Below, piece by piece: positions 23,729-32,998 of a stretch of 48,273 nt of DNA. The stretch is from the NCBI GenBank assembly GCA_017615835.1, contig JAFZZI010000026.1:1-48273 (forward strand), given 5' to 3'. Within the stretch, counting starts at the first letter, position 1; the number at the start of each line of letters is the position of its first letter. Under the pieces are notes generated by a model. The model saw nothing but the letters and a program-made list of their open reading frames with translations, searched no databases and was not told the DNA's origin. The position numbers were made by a program, and so were the translations under genes. Source of the DNA: Bacteroidaceae bacterium (lineage in GTDB: Bacteria; Bacteroidota; Bacteroidia; Bacteroidales; Bacteroidaceae).

Positions 23729-24790
23729 ATGGCTTTTTTAAAGATAGAGAATGTTCATATAACAGGCATCTCTGCTTGTGTTCCTCCTAAGCGAGTCGAT
23801 AATATGGACTCCCCCTTGGTTGAGGATAAGCATGAACTGGAGAGATACATAGAAACCACTGGTGTAAGGCACAGATATATTGCTGAAGATGGCATTTGCT
23901 CCTCCGACCTGTGCAAATGCGCAGCTGAGAAGCTGATTGAAGAGATGGGTATTGACAAATCTGAGATCGGTTGCCTGATTATGGTAACCCAAACCCCGGA
24001 TTATATCTTCCCTGCAACGGCTTGTATTCTGCAAGACCGCTTGGGTTTACCTACCGACTGTATGAGTTTTGATATTACCATGAGCTGTCCGGGCTGGATT
24101 TACGGACTGTCTGTTATGTCTTCCATCTTGAGCGCTGGCAAAATCAAGAAAGGTTTGTTGCTAGTGGGCGAGACTTCAACAAAGGCCAAGTCTCCATACG
24201 ACCGCGTGAACCTTCTTGCCGGTGATGCCGGTACGGCTACCATTCTGGAGTACAAGGAGGGTGCAAAGCCTATGCTGTTCAGTATGCATACAGATGGTAG
24301 TAACTACCGTTCACTGATTATACCTGATGGTGGTTATAGGAATCCCGTTACTCCTCAGTCTTTTGAGTATTATGAATGCAAGGACGGGATGAAGAGAAAC
24401 CGTACGCAGTCGAATATGGAGGGAGAAGATATACTCTCGTTTGCAATGCATGCAGCCCCAAAATGTATTAAAGGTTTGTTGGAGCATTTTGAGATCTCCA
24501 AGGAAGATGTTGACTATTTTTTAATTCACCAGGCCAACCAGATGATAAATAAACTTATCCAGAAACGGCTAAAGGTTGATGACGAACATTGTCCGTATAA
24601 CATAAACGATTTTGGAAATACGTCTTCCACCACAATTCCATTGATGATAGTAAATAAACTTAAGGATACAATTGGAGGAAAGAAAGTAGTCGCCTGTGGA
24701 TTTGGAACTGGGCTTGCATGGGGTGCTCTCTTTATTGAATTTTACGAGCATGTTAAGGTTTCTGAGTTAGTCCATCTTGAAAATGAGTAG
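23729..24790 (+). CDS. 3-oxoacyl-ACP synthase III-like ketosynthase
   Basis: 353 residues. The catalytic Cys120 is in FDITMSCPGWIYGL. The His of the triad is in FLIHQANQMINKLI and the Asn in INDFGNTSSTTIPLM. The start VHITGISACVPPKRV is typical of the FabH family. Family enzymes condense an acyl thioester with malonyl-ACP, though some relatives act as acyltransferases. It closes block 1 after the ligase (5-base gap) and overlaps the polymerase gene by 8 bases. It is not expected to be the housekeeping FabH, given its location and unusual length. Confidence 0.92.
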   Translation: MAFLKIENVHITGISACVPPKRVDNMDSPLVEDKHELERYIETTGVRHRYIAEDGICSSDLCKCAAEKLIEEMGIDKSEIGCLIMVTQTPDYIFPATACILQDRLGLPTDCMSFDITMSCPGWIYGLSVMSSILSAGKIKKGLLLVGETSTKAKSPYDRVNLLAGDAGTATILEYKEGAKPMLFSMHTDGSNYRSLIIPDGGYRNPVTPQSFEYYECKDGMKRNRTQSNMEGEDILSFAMHAAPKCIKGLLEHFEISKEDVDYFLIHQANQMINKLIQKRLKVDDEHCPYNINDFGNTSSTTIPLMIVNKLKDTIGGKKVVACGFGTGLAWGALFIEFYEHVKVSELVHLENE

Positions 24791-26024
24791 AAGTAATTCA
24801 ACGGTAACACATATCTATTACCTATCTCTCGTTTTGTTGATGCTCAAATCGATGATGGTATGTTGGCTATGGTCGGTACCTGAGATGTTACTTGATGTTT
24901 TCGCTCTAATATTCACAATTATCACAGCAGTATCCACTGATATTTATAGATTTAATTCAAAGTTAAAGAGAATAATTATAATATATTTTGCTTTTGTATG
25001 TGTTGTCAGGTTGTCTAGTTCTACTTTAAATATCGCAACGTTAATATGGTCTTTTTTTCGTGCTGCTATTATAATCGGCGTCATTTGCCTGAAAGATGAG
25101 TTCAAAAGAGATCTGTTCAAATGTTTTTACAAAACGTTATCTGTAATACTAATAATATCGATTCCTGCATGGTTGCTTTTTCTGGCCGGAGTTCCATTCA
25201 GCTCAGGACCGGCGGTAGATCTTGGCGACGGTTTTCATTATATTTATAACTATAAGTTTTTCATAGTATCTTACGGGGCCTCCTTTCACACGTTCCCAAG
25301 GTTTGCAAGTGTATTTCTTGAACCAGGCTGGATAGGTACTATTTGTTGTTTTGTCTTATTTGGCTTACGTTTCAATAAAAAAGAAATAACAACGTACTTG
25401 TGTCTGTTGGGGTTGTTGCTGTCCGTTTCATTATCGGCTATAGTTAACCTTACAGTATGCGGAGTACTGTGGATCCTTTTTAACAATAAACACAAGTGGC
25501 TGACGCTGTCGCTGATGTTTTTATCTCTTTCAGGAATTTTCTATTTCGGTTCATCTTACAATAATGGTAACAACAGGATAAACGAACTGATTATTGATCG
25601 CCTTGTTTTTGATGAAGACCTTGGTATTGCCGGCAACAACAGGACTACGGAAGATTTTGAGAATTACTTTAAGGAAGTAATGACAGGACCAAATAAATGG
25701 TTTGGCATCAATTATTTGCTGACAGGTGAATTTTTGGAGACAAACGAATGGTTCAGCCGTTCTTCGGGAATAAAAAAGGACCTGATAATGTATGGTATTG
25801 TGGGTACAGGCTTGTTTGTCTTATTCTTGTTCCTGCTGTTCTTCTATTATAAAAGCAAGGAGTGTCTGGTATTTTTAGTTTGCTTTCTGTTAGCATCCTT
25901 TGTGCGTAATTTGTGGCATACCGAATGCTACCTTATACTATTTATTGTAATAATGTCATATCTGCACAGGCATAGTCAGAAATATAATGATTGTGTCGGC
26001 AATGCTGTTCTCATTAAGGGATAA
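24783..26024 (+). CDS. wzy: O-antigen/capsule polymerase, Wzy-like
   Basis: 413 residues with about ten hydrophobic segments and a large periplasmic loop in the second half (about 245-330, from YFGSSYNNGNNRINE to GEFLETNEW). These are features of Wzy-type polymerases that join lipid-linked repeat units at the periplasmic face. I placed the start at the ATG at 24783 (MSRSNSTVTHIYYL). Two codons upstream a second ATG also exists. The sequence family diverges quickly, so the call rests on topology and context. It is markedly AT-rich compared with block 1 upstream. Confidence 0.8.
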   Translation: MSRSNSTVTHIYYLSLVLLMLKSMMVCWLWSVPEMLLDVFALIFTIITAVSTDIYRFNSKLKRIIIIYFAFVCVVRLSSSTLNIATLIWSFFRAAIIIGVICLKDEFKRDLFKCFYKTLSVILIISIPAWLLFLAGVPFSSGPAVDLGDGFHYIYNYKFFIVSYGASFHTFPRFASVFLEPGWIGTICCFVLFGLRFNKKEITTYLCLLGLLLSVSLSAIVNLTVCGVLWILFNNKHKWLTLSLMFLSLSGIFYFGSSYNNGNNRINELIIDRLVFDEDLGIAGNNRTTEDFENYFKEVMTGPNKWFGINYLLTGEFLETNEWFSRSSGIKKDLIMYGIVGTGLFVLFLFLLFFYYKSKECLVFLVCFLLASFVRNLWHTECYLILFIVIMSYLHRHSQKYNDCVGNAVLIKG

Positions 26025-26161
26025 GAGTATATAAAACCTTCTCAGATTCTTCATGAATCCTGCTGTTGTCAAGTTTACGGACAGTATGTTCAAAACGTCA
26101 GTTTTCTTCTGTTCATAGTCATACATATAATTCCATTTAGATTACTTTTTGACGGTAAGGG
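26025..26161. other. intergenic gap within the locus
   Basis: 137 bases between the polymerase and glycosyltransferase genes. No gene, clear promoter or terminator is visible. It may be a cassette junction. Confidence 0.4.
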
Positions 26162-27415
26162 ATGAAAACCTATATTTTTATTATTCGTCGCATTTGCAAT
26201 ATAACCGGAGCACAGCAATACGTCTATAACAAAAAGAGATTCCTTGAAAGTCAAGGATGGCGTGTCCTGGTGTTCAGCAGTATCAAGGGTTCCATTCTTA
26301 TTGAAGATTTTGAACAATATAAAGATAACATATATGCCTCATTATACTACAGCCCATCCTATTTCCGTAAAAAAGATGTTGAAAGAACACTGAATAGTAT
26401 TATCAATAAAATCGGATCTGTTCAAGCAGACAGTTGTGTCATTGAGTCGGACTCGGTTCCAAGAGCTATTTGGGCTGAATTAATAGCTTCACGCCTGAAA
26501 TGCTGTCATTTATTACTTTCTGTACAGGAGAGACACGATTATGACGAGGATGTTAAAGAATTCCTGAGGTTTAAGTATGCCAGACATGAACTTGCGGGCA
26601 TTACCTGTGAATCTGTGAATCACATGTTGGGTGATAATTCGCTAAAACAACGTAGTGATTCATTTTTCAAGGCATATTGCAACAACGTTATTCAAGATAT
26701 TGAAGACAATTATTCAAAACTCTTAAATCCTGATTCTGATTATACTATCGGTAGCCTGGGCCGTTTAGATAAACCCTGTACGAAAGCTATTCTAAGCGGT
26801 CTTTTAGACTATGTCATGTATCACTCTGACAAAAGTTTCAATATTGTAATGATTGGAGGAGGCTTGATAGCAGGGCGAAAGAGCAGTTTGCGAAAAAAGT
26901 TGAAAAAGTGCAGTAATGTGAATCTGGTTTTCACAGGCGACGTTTATCCTGTTCCCTTGTCTTTTGCAAAAAAAATGGATGTGTTTGTCTCTACTGCAGG
27001 ATCATCATATGCTACTTATGGGTGTGGCATTCCCACTGTTAAAATGAACACTATTACAGGGAAGCCGATCGGTATAATAGGCCTGGATTTTGATTTGAAA
27101 GAAAAAAATTTATACAGCGACGAGCAGGATATTACTTTTGCAGATTGTATTGAAAGGGCTTTTTCTGAGCGGGAGAAAATTGAATACAAGTACAGTATTG
27201 ACGAGAATTATTACAAAAGAATGAATGAAGAGTTCATGCGTCAACTTTTATTTTCAGACAACGGAAAGGAAAGGGAATATTATGATGACAAACTTTTGTT
27301 CAAGTTGAAAAGGCCCAAACTTAATCAGTTGTTGGGTTGTCTGTTGCTGAAAATCTTCGGCATTGGAATCCAGGAATTCTTCTGGAAAGAGTTTAGGAAT
27401 GCTGACAATAGTTGA
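26162..27415 (+). CDS. glycosyltransferase, GT4-like (GT-B fold)
   Basis: 417 residues. The N-terminal domain starts MKTYIFIIRRICNITGAQQYVYNK, as in GT4 enzymes (a glycine-rich donor-side loop followed by a helix). The C-terminal domain has YTIGSLGRLDKPC near 196, FNIVMIGGG near 223 and VFVSTAGSSYATYGCGIPTV near 278-297. That last stretch sits where the donor-binding EX7E region would be, but a canonical E-x7-E is not evident. It would add one sugar to the lipid-linked unit on the cytoplasmic side. It is the only clear processive or non-initiating glycosyltransferase in the locus. Confidence 0.8.
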   Translation: MKTYIFIIRRICNITGAQQYVYNKKRFLESQGWRVLVFSSIKGSILIEDFEQYKDNIYASLYYSPSYFRKKDVERTLNSIINKIGSVQADSCVIESDSVPRAIWAELIASRLKCCHLLLSVQERHDYDEDVKEFLRFKYARHELAGITCESVNHMLGDNSLKQRSDSFFKAYCNNVIQDIEDNYSKLLNPDSDYTIGSLGRLDKPCTKAILSGLLDYVMYHSDKSFNIVMIGGGLIAGRKSSLRKKLKKCSNVNLVFTGDVYPVPLSFAKKMDVFVSTAGSSYATYGCGIPTVKMNTITGKPIGIIGLDFDLKEKNLYSDEQDITFADCIERAFSEREKIEYKYSIDENYYKRMNEEFMRQLLFSDNGKEREYYDDKLLFKLKRPKLNQLLGCLLLKIFGIGIQEFFWKEFRNADNS

Positions 27416-27525
27416 TTTATCACAAACACAAGACAGTGGGTTTTTTCTGTCCCGATTATCGACCCAATAACAATCTTCTCTGACTGATTGCGGAGTATCA
27501 ACAATAATTATTTAATAGAATAGAA
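27416..27525. other. intergenic gap before metabolic block 2
   Basis: 110 bases with no gene. Possible ribosome-binding sequence is weak, and no terminator or TAnnTTTG element is convincing. Confidence 0.35.
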
Positions 27526-28407
27526 GTGAAAGCTACCAGAGATTATTTGAGGCAGATAGGTATGCCTCAGGGTGACTTGTATAATCTGCCCACTTCGGAG
27601 AAACGTTTCGAAGATGGAGGACAATATCGTTTCGAGGTTCCCGGCATCCAGGGGCCTGCTCCTATGAAAGCCTTGCTGGAGGCTCTTGATGAGTTCGGAA
27701 TCCAGATTCACCGTGTTACCCAGACTCAAGGAATCATGAGGTTGCTTGACAGCGAGATTGAACAGATGTTGGAGTATGCCCACAAGTGGAATGTTGAACT
27801 TCTGCTTGCTACCGGACCCCGTGCTACTGTAGATACGAGTGCCAGTGTGAATACACCGGAAGGTGTACGCATGGGCTATCGGCTCCGAGGCCAGGAGCAG
27901 ATTGTACGCGCAGTGGAGGATATACGCCGAGCCGCAAGGATTGGTGTCCGTTCCTTCATGGTGTATGACGAGGGACAGCTTTGGCTCATGAATCAGATGC
28001 GCAGGGATGGTTTCCTGCCCTCTGACGTCAGATTCAAGGTTTCCGCGCACACTGGCCATGGCAATCCCTGCTCTGCAAAGTTGCTTGAACAGAATGGCGC
28101 AAACTCTTTTAACCCCGTGCGTGATATCCAGCTTCAGATGCTCTCTGCAATCCGTGCGGCGATAGACATTCCTATAGATATTCATACGGAGAATCCTAAA
28201 TCTACAGGCGGCTTTATCCGCCACTACGAGGTGCCTGAGTTTATCCGTGTGGCTGCACCCATCTACCTTAAGACCGGAGGCAGTGTGGCGGCAACCCACA
28301 GTTGGGATACAACGGAGGCTGATGCAAAGAAACGTGCAAAACAGGTGGCGCTTGTAAAACGGGTAATAGACACCTATTATCCGGAAGCAATTGTTTCACC
28401 CAAATAA
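27526..28407 (+). CDS. U32-like TIM-barrel protein, function unknown
   Basis: 293 residues from a GTG start. The pattern fits a TIM barrel, with repeated beta-strand and helix units such as VELLLATGPRA, GVRSFMVYDEG, VRFKVSAHTGHGNP and IDIPIDIHTENPKSTGG. It resembles proteins annotated as U32-family peptidase-like in other phyla, found beside a CitE-type aldolase as here. I checked it for phosphoenolpyruvate mutase features (EDKxxxxxNS) and did not see them. The His/Asp-rich strands suggest a metal-binding active site. Function is unknown. Its close coupling to the next gene (17 bases) suggests a shared pathway. Confidence 0.6.
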   Translation: MKATRDYLRQIGMPQGDLYNLPTSEKRFEDGGQYRFEVPGIQGPAPMKALLEALDEFGIQIHRVTQTQGIMRLLDSEIEQMLEYAHKWNVELLLATGPRATVDTSASVNTPEGVRMGYRLRGQEQIVRAVEDIRRAARIGVRSFMVYDEGQLWLMNQMRRDGFLPSDVRFKVSAHTGHGNPCSAKLLEQNGANSFNPVRDIQLQMLSAIRAAIDIPIDIHTENPKSTGGFIRHYEVPEFIRVAAPIYLKTGGSVAATHSWDTTEADAKKRAKQVALVKRVIDTYYPEAIVSPK

Positions 28408-28424
28408 ACATAGATCGGAGAGAT

Positions 28425-29570
28425 ATGAGACATCATTCATACAACAAGGACTTCCAGTTCGTCAAGTCACCGGTAGAGTTTAACAAGTACACAGACCGCG
28501 ATACTCTGCAATACTGTCTGGGAGCAACTCTCTATATGCCTGGAACCAAGGATATCAGGACAAAAGTAGTGAATCATGAACTGCCTGTAACATCGTTCGT
28601 GATGTGTTGTGAAGATGCCATCAAGGAGGAAGATCTGCCCGTGGCCGAGCAGAACATCCTTGACACGATGGACTATTTTGCCGATCAGATTGAGGCCGGA
28701 AAGTTGACATACGATGACATACCCCTCATTTTCGTAAGAGTCAGGAATCCTGAGCAGTTCAAGAGTTTCTCTGCAAGGATAACAGCAAGACAGGCTTCAG
28801 TTCTTACCGGCTTCAACTTCCCGAAGTTCAACAGCCAGAATGCCTTGAGTGTGCTGCGCACCCTTGTCGAGGCAAACAGCCGCCTGGGTGTAATCCTTTA
28901 CGGCATGCCCATACTTGAAGGTCCCGAGGTGGCGTTCTGTGAGTCGCGCACTCAGGAGTTGCTGTTACTGCGCAATATACTGGAACCCTACAAGGATCTG
29001 ATTCTCAATATCCGCGTAGGCGGCACCGACATGTCCTCGCTGTTCGGTGTCCGTCGCGGTATCAATTCTACTGTATTCGATATTATGCCTGTTCGTGATG
29101 CGTTGTCGGACATAATAAACTTCTTCGACCGCTATTGCGACTACTGCATCTCTGCGGCCGTGTGGGAGTACTTCCGTGCCTACAAGGACGATGACATAGA
29201 CGATGTCATCAAGCGGAACTTCCATAATGCACTCATAAAAGGTAAGGATATCGTGAATCCCGCGATTGACGGACTGCTGAAAGAGGTTCTGATTGACCGC
29301 GCCAACGGATTCGTAGGTAAGACCATCATCCACCCCACCCATGCCAAGTTCGTGAACGCCATGTTCACAGTGGTGGAAGAGGAGTACAACGATGCAGTTC
29401 AGGTTCTCAACACCTCGGGTGGCGTGATTAAGAGCGAGGGCGGCGGCAAGATGAACGAGATTGGGCCGCATCACCGCTGGGCTGAGAAAATCGTAAAGAG
29501 AGCTGAGGTTTACGGAGTAGTCAAGAACGAGGATTCTGTATTGGGACTAGTGCTTGGCAACAAAGATTGA
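28425..29570 (+). CDS. HpcH/HpaI aldolase / citrate-lyase-beta-like protein
   Basis: 381 residues, a large member of the CitE-like TIM-barrel family. Typical segments are TSFVMCCEDAIKEEDL near 53, the arginine strand in IPLIFVRVRNPEQF, GVILYGMPILEGPEVAFCESRTQEL near 150-175 (metal-binding glutamate region), LNIRVGGTDMSSLFGVRRG, and GFVGKTIIHPTHAKFVNAMF near 288-310. Family members cleave or form C-C bonds between a thioester or keto acid and an aldehyde or oxo acid, using a divalent metal. The substrate here is unknown. Members of this subgroup are longer than citrate lyase beta subunits (about 300). Confidence 0.85.
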   Translation: MRHHSYNKDFQFVKSPVEFNKYTDRDTLQYCLGATLYMPGTKDIRTKVVNHELPVTSFVMCCEDAIKEEDLPVAEQNILDTMDYFADQIEAGKLTYDDIPLIFVRVRNPEQFKSFSARITARQASVLTGFNFPKFNSQNALSVLRTLVEANSRLGVILYGMPILEGPEVAFCESRTQELLLLRNILEPYKDLILNIRVGGTDMSSLFGVRRGINSTVFDIMPVRDALSDIINFFDRYCDYCISAAVWEYFRAYKDDDIDDVIKRNFHNALIKGKDIVNPAIDGLLKEVLIDRANGFVGKTIIHPTHAKFVNAMFTVVEEEYNDAVQVLNTSGGVIKSEGGGKMNEIGPHHRWAEKIVKRAEVYGVVKNEDSVLGLVLGNKD

Positions 29571-29577
29571 GCAGAAG

Positions 29578-30513
29578 ATGAAAATTGTTCTTGGGACAAT
29601 GAACTTTGGTCCCCAACTTGACCTTGATGCAAGCCGAAATATGACTGAGTCTTTCTTGAAGACCGGTTTTAATGAATTGGATACCGCTTATGTTTACAAC
29701 GGTGGCGATACAGAAAAGTATCTTGGCGAGTTTTTGCCAAAACTTGGCGGTTACTATCTTGCCACAAAGGTTCATCCCCGTATTACGGGAAAACTGGATA
29801 GGGAGTGCATCTTGATGGAGTTCAACGAGTCGTTGAAACGTATGAACCGCGATAAGGTGGACTTGCTTTATTTCCATTTCCCTGACGGCAAAACTCCGAT
29901 TGACGAGGCACTTGAAACCGTTGCAGAGCTCTATGAGCAGGGTAAGGTGAAAGAATTAGGATTAAGTAACTACCCGGCTTGGCAAGTTGTTGACATATGG
30001 CATAAATGCGAGAAATATGGTTGCCCCAAGCCTACCGTTTATCAAGGCATGTACAATGCGCTTTGTCGTAACGTGGAGCCCGAATTGTTCCCTGCTATTC
30101 GTGCGCTGAGAATGCGTTTCTATGCTTTCAATCCTCTTGCAGGCGGAATGCTTACCGGCAAACACCAGCACTTTGAGGATGCTCCGGAACCCGGCCGTTT
30201 TGCCCGTTTAAAGAGCTATCGCGACCGTTATTGGAAGCAGAGTTACTTTGATGCGGTGGATGAGATCCGCAGGGCATGCGACGCTGAAGGTGTTCCTATG
30301 GTAGAGGCTGCGTACCGCTGGCTGTGTAACCACTCTTGTATGGATGACACCAAAGGTGATGGAATCCTTTTGGGGGCATCAAAGATAACACAGATGGAAC
30401 AGAATATGGAAGCGGCAAAGAAGGGTATATTGCCACAGTCTATCCTTGACGCAATGGATGATGCATGGGAGATAGCAAAACCTGACAGCCCTGCCTATTT
30501 CAAGTTTATCTGA
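29578..30513 (+). CDS. aldo/keto reductase, AKR7-like
   Basis: 311 residues; start at 29578 (MKIVLGTMNFGPQLD). The NADPH-dependent reductase fold shows the catalytic Asp/Tyr in ELDTAYVYNGG (about 37-47), Lys in YLATKVHP (about 61-68), and His in DLLYFHFPD near 103. GLSNYPAWQVVDI and the late GILLGASKITQMEQNM bind cofactor. It resembles aflatoxin-aldehyde-reductase-type (AKR7) enzymes, which reduce small aldehydes. An aldehyde from the neighbouring decarboxylase or aldolase could be its substrate. Confidence 0.9.
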   Translation: MKIVLGTMNFGPQLDLDASRNMTESFLKTGFNELDTAYVYNGGDTEKYLGEFLPKLGGYYLATKVHPRITGKLDRECILMEFNESLKRMNRDKVDLLYFHFPDGKTPIDEALETVAELYEQGKVKELGLSNYPAWQVVDIWHKCEKYGCPKPTVYQGMYNALCRNVEPELFPAIRALRMRFYAFNPLAGGMLTGKHQHFEDAPEPGRFARLKSYRDRYWKQSYFDAVDEIRRACDAEGVPMVEAAYRWLCNHSCMDDTKGDGILLGASKITQMEQNMEAAKKGILPQSILDAMDDAWEIAKPDSPAYFKFI

Positions 30514-30522
30514 CAGTTTCTT

Positions 30523-31866
30523 ATGAACGTTTCGCAAGATTTTTTTTATGCTATCGATAGAGTTGCTAAGAATACCATTCTTGCAGATGTAATGATACGT
30601 GCCAGGCGTTCATTGCTGGATTATCTGGCTGTGACATGTGCCGGAGCTGCTTTTCAGAAGCAAAAGATTGAAAAGTATTTTGTTTTTGCGGAGCCGGAAG
30701 AGGGCGCATTAAAAGCAATAGGAACAGGAAAAAGCCTTGCCCTAAAAGAAGCCATTTTTCTGAATGGTCTTAATGCCCATGCCTTGGATTTTGATGACGG
30801 GACCAATTCTGGAATTATTCATTTAGGTTCACCAATCTTTTCCTTATTGATACCCTTGGCTCAACGATACGGGAAAAGTATCAATGAGATGTTACGTGCA
30901 GCCGTGATAGGATACGAGGCTTCATATACGATGGCAGTATCCATTCAGCCTAAACACAAAGCATTGGGTTTCCATGCAACGGGTACTTGTGGTATGCTTG
31001 GCGCAACATTGGCAGGAGCCTATATGCTTGAGTTCACAGAAGAAGAAAGGTACCAGGCATTTGCGACGGCTTGTGTGGCTGCATCAGGAATGCTGAAGGT
31101 TCTGGATGATGGTTCAGAACTTAAACCCTATAATGTAGCTAAGACTGCACTACTCTCATTGACAAGTCTTCAATTAGCCAAATCTGGATTCAAAGGACAT
31201 AATGACCCACTTGGAGGTTATCGTGGGTTCTTGAAAATGATGTCAGGTGACGCACACACAGAAATAAAGCCGTGCTTGTTAAATGGCACATACGCCATCA
31301 TGAAAAGTTATACCAAGCCATATGCTTCTTGCCGTTATACCCATCCTCCGGTTGAGGCTGCTATCCGACTTCGTAACCAGTATGGTATAACACCAGAACA
31401 GGTAGAGCATATCAAAGTAGAGACGTATGACCTTGCCGTATCCGGACATGACCATACTGATATTAAGGGAGCTTACTCTGCAAAGATGAGTACCCCTTAC
31501 AGTGTAGCTGTGGCACTTGTATACGGAAAAGCAGGATTACAGGAGTTTGAAAAAGTGGTTCTTGAAAATAAAATAATAAAAGAACTGACAAAGAAAGTGG
31601 AGGTCGTAGATGATGAGACGTTGAGTAATCTATTCCCTGAAAAGCAAAGTGCTGTCATGACAATTTTTACTTATGACGGAGAATATGTCGAACGGGTGGA
31701 TTATCCTAAGGGCGAACCGGAGAATCCTTTGTCCGAAGAAGAATTTCGGGCAAGATACGAAGCGCTGATGTCATATAGTGGTGTGTCAGAAGGTATATTC
31801 AAAGATATTTATGAAACAGTCTGGAAGGAACACTCAACTGTTTCAGAATTGGTAAAGAACCTATAG
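30523..31866 (+). CDS. MmgE/PrpD family protein (dehydratase/decarboxylase superfamily)
   Basis: 447 residues. The family features are RRSLLDYLAVTCAGAAFQKQ near 26-45, NGLNAHALDFDDG near 84, GFHATGTCGMLGATLAGAYM near 145-165, and PYASCRYTHPPVEAAIRL near 265. The family includes 2-methylcitrate dehydratase, cis-aconitate decarboxylase and iminodisuccinate epimerase, all acting on di- or tricarboxylic acids. A Lys and His in the LKAIGTGKS/ALDFDDG region are consistent with an active enzyme. With an aldolase and a fumarase-like hydratase close by, a tricarboxylate-like intermediate is plausible. Which reaction cannot be told. Confidence 0.88.
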   Translation: MNVSQDFFYAIDRVAKNTILADVMIRARRSLLDYLAVTCAGAAFQKQKIEKYFVFAEPEEGALKAIGTGKSLALKEAIFLNGLNAHALDFDDGTNSGIIHLGSPIFSLLIPLAQRYGKSINEMLRAAVIGYEASYTMAVSIQPKHKALGFHATGTCGMLGATLAGAYMLEFTEEERYQAFATACVAASGMLKVLDDGSELKPYNVAKTALLSLTSLQLAKSGFKGHNDPLGGYRGFLKMMSGDAHTEIKPCLLNGTYAIMKSYTKPYASCRYTHPPVEAAIRLRNQYGITPEQVEHIKVETYDLAVSGHDHTDIKGAYSAKMSTPYSVAVALVYGKAGLQEFEKVVLENKIIKELTKKVEVVDDETLSNLFPEKQSAVMTIFTYDGEYVERVDYPKGEPENPLSEEEFRARYEALMSYSGVSEGIFKDIYETVWKEHSTVSELVKNL

Positions 31867-31870
31867 TAAT

Positions 31871-32998
31871 ATGGTAGATCAAAAGCAATTGTTCGATGCT
31901 CTAGGTTTGCAGGGCGTTGACTTTTTTACCGGTGTGCCTGACTCGCTGCTCAATGACTTTTGTCTGTATCTATGCAAAAATTTTGACAATGTTCATCATG
32001 TAATGGCTGCCAACGAAGGAAATGCCATTGGAATAGCTGCCGGCCATTATCTTGCAACGGGCAGTATTCCTGTTGTCTATATGCAGAATTCCGGGATTGG
32101 GAATGCTACTAATCCTTTGCTGTCGCTGACACACAGCTGTGTCTATGGTATTCCGATGATACTGGTTATCGGCTGGCGTGGTGACCCTCAAGTATCAGAC
32201 CATGCCCAGCACAAGAAACAGGGAGAGCTGACTACGATTCTGATGAATGACATGGATATACCCTACGATATATTGGATGCCGACGAAACTGTGGTGGAGA
32301 AGTTCTACTGGGCAGTGGCAAAGGCCAAAGAAATCTCATCACCGGTGGCTCTGATTGCAAAGAAAGCCATTCTGACTGAGAAAGTCAAGAAGCAGGTGTA
32401 TGCTGAGAGTCCGCTGATGAACCGTGAGGAGGCCATATCTGCCGTGCTTGATGTAATGGGAAGCGACGCCATATATCTGGGGACGACTGGCCGTACAACC
32501 CGCGAGCTCCATGAGCAACTTAAAGTGCATGGCGTAGGTGAGGGTCATGAATTCCAGAACGTGGGTTCAATGGGACATGTATCATCTGTTGGACTCGGAA
32601 TTGCCTTAGCGCGTCCGGACAGAAGAGTGGTCGTTTTTGACGGCGATGCCGCTGTCGTCATGCACATGGGCGCTTTGGCAACAAACTGCCGCTACAAGGC
32701 TGGTAATATGATTCACGTCGTGTTGAACAATGGCGTGAACGAGTCCGTAGGCGGACAGCCTTCTGCAGGTTATTTGGTTAATCTTACAGAGGTAGCGGTG
32801 GCCTGTGGGTACAGGACGCCCAGTCATCCTGTTAAGACAAGGGAAGAACTGCAGTCTGTTGTAAAAGGGCATTGCTTCGGTGATATGCCGTTGTTCATTG
32901 ATGTACATGTCCGACAGGGCATACGCTCTGACATGCCGAAACTTGATATAGACCACAGGGCGCAGAAGACAGCCTTGATTAATACTCTGGTCAGATAA
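31871..32998 (+). CDS. TPP-dependent decarboxylase, phosphonopyruvate/sulfopyruvate type
   Basis: 375 residues, a single chain with both TPP domains. Residues 1-175 are the pyrimidine-binding domain: QGVDFFTGVPDSLLNDF (19-35), the activating glutamate in VMAANEGNAIGIAAGHYLATG, and GWRGDPQVSDHAQHKKQGE. Residues 180-375 are the pyrophosphate domain, with FDGDAAVVMHMG near 257 followed by VVLNNGVNESVGGQ. This matches phosphonopyruvate decarboxylases (AepY/Ppd), which yield phosphonoacetaldehyde, and their sulfopyruvate relatives. However, neither a PEP mutase nor an AEP transaminase is in the window, so another 3-substituted pyruvate may be the substrate. It overlaps the fumarase beta-like start by one base. 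Confidence 0.9.
   Translation: MVDQKQLFDALGLQGVDFFTGVPDSLLNDFCLYLCKNFDNVHHVMAANEGNAIGIAAGHYLATGSIPVVYMQNSGIGNATNPLLSLTHSCVYGIPMILVIGWRGDPQVSDHAQHKKQGELTTILMNDMDIPYDILDADETVVEKFYWAVAKAKEISSPVALIAKKAILTEKVKKQVYAESPLMNREEAISAVLDVMGSDAIYLGTTGRTTRELHEQLKVHGVGEGHEFQNVGSMGHVSSVGLGIALARPDRRVVVFDGDAAVVMHMGALATNCRYKAGNMIHVVLNNGVNESVGGQPSAGYLVNLTEVAVACGYRTPSHPVKTREELQSVVKGHCFGDMPLFIDVHVRQGIRSDMPKLDIDHRAQKTALINTLVR

Noticed and set aside
27508-28299. 263-codon minus-strand frame
   Set aside because: Antisense to the TIM-barrel gene, with unlikely composition and no start context.
27526-28407. Phosphoenolpyruvate mutase to partner the decarboxylase
   Set aside because: A TIM barrel, but without the mutase EDKxxxxxNS motif and with different strand motifs.
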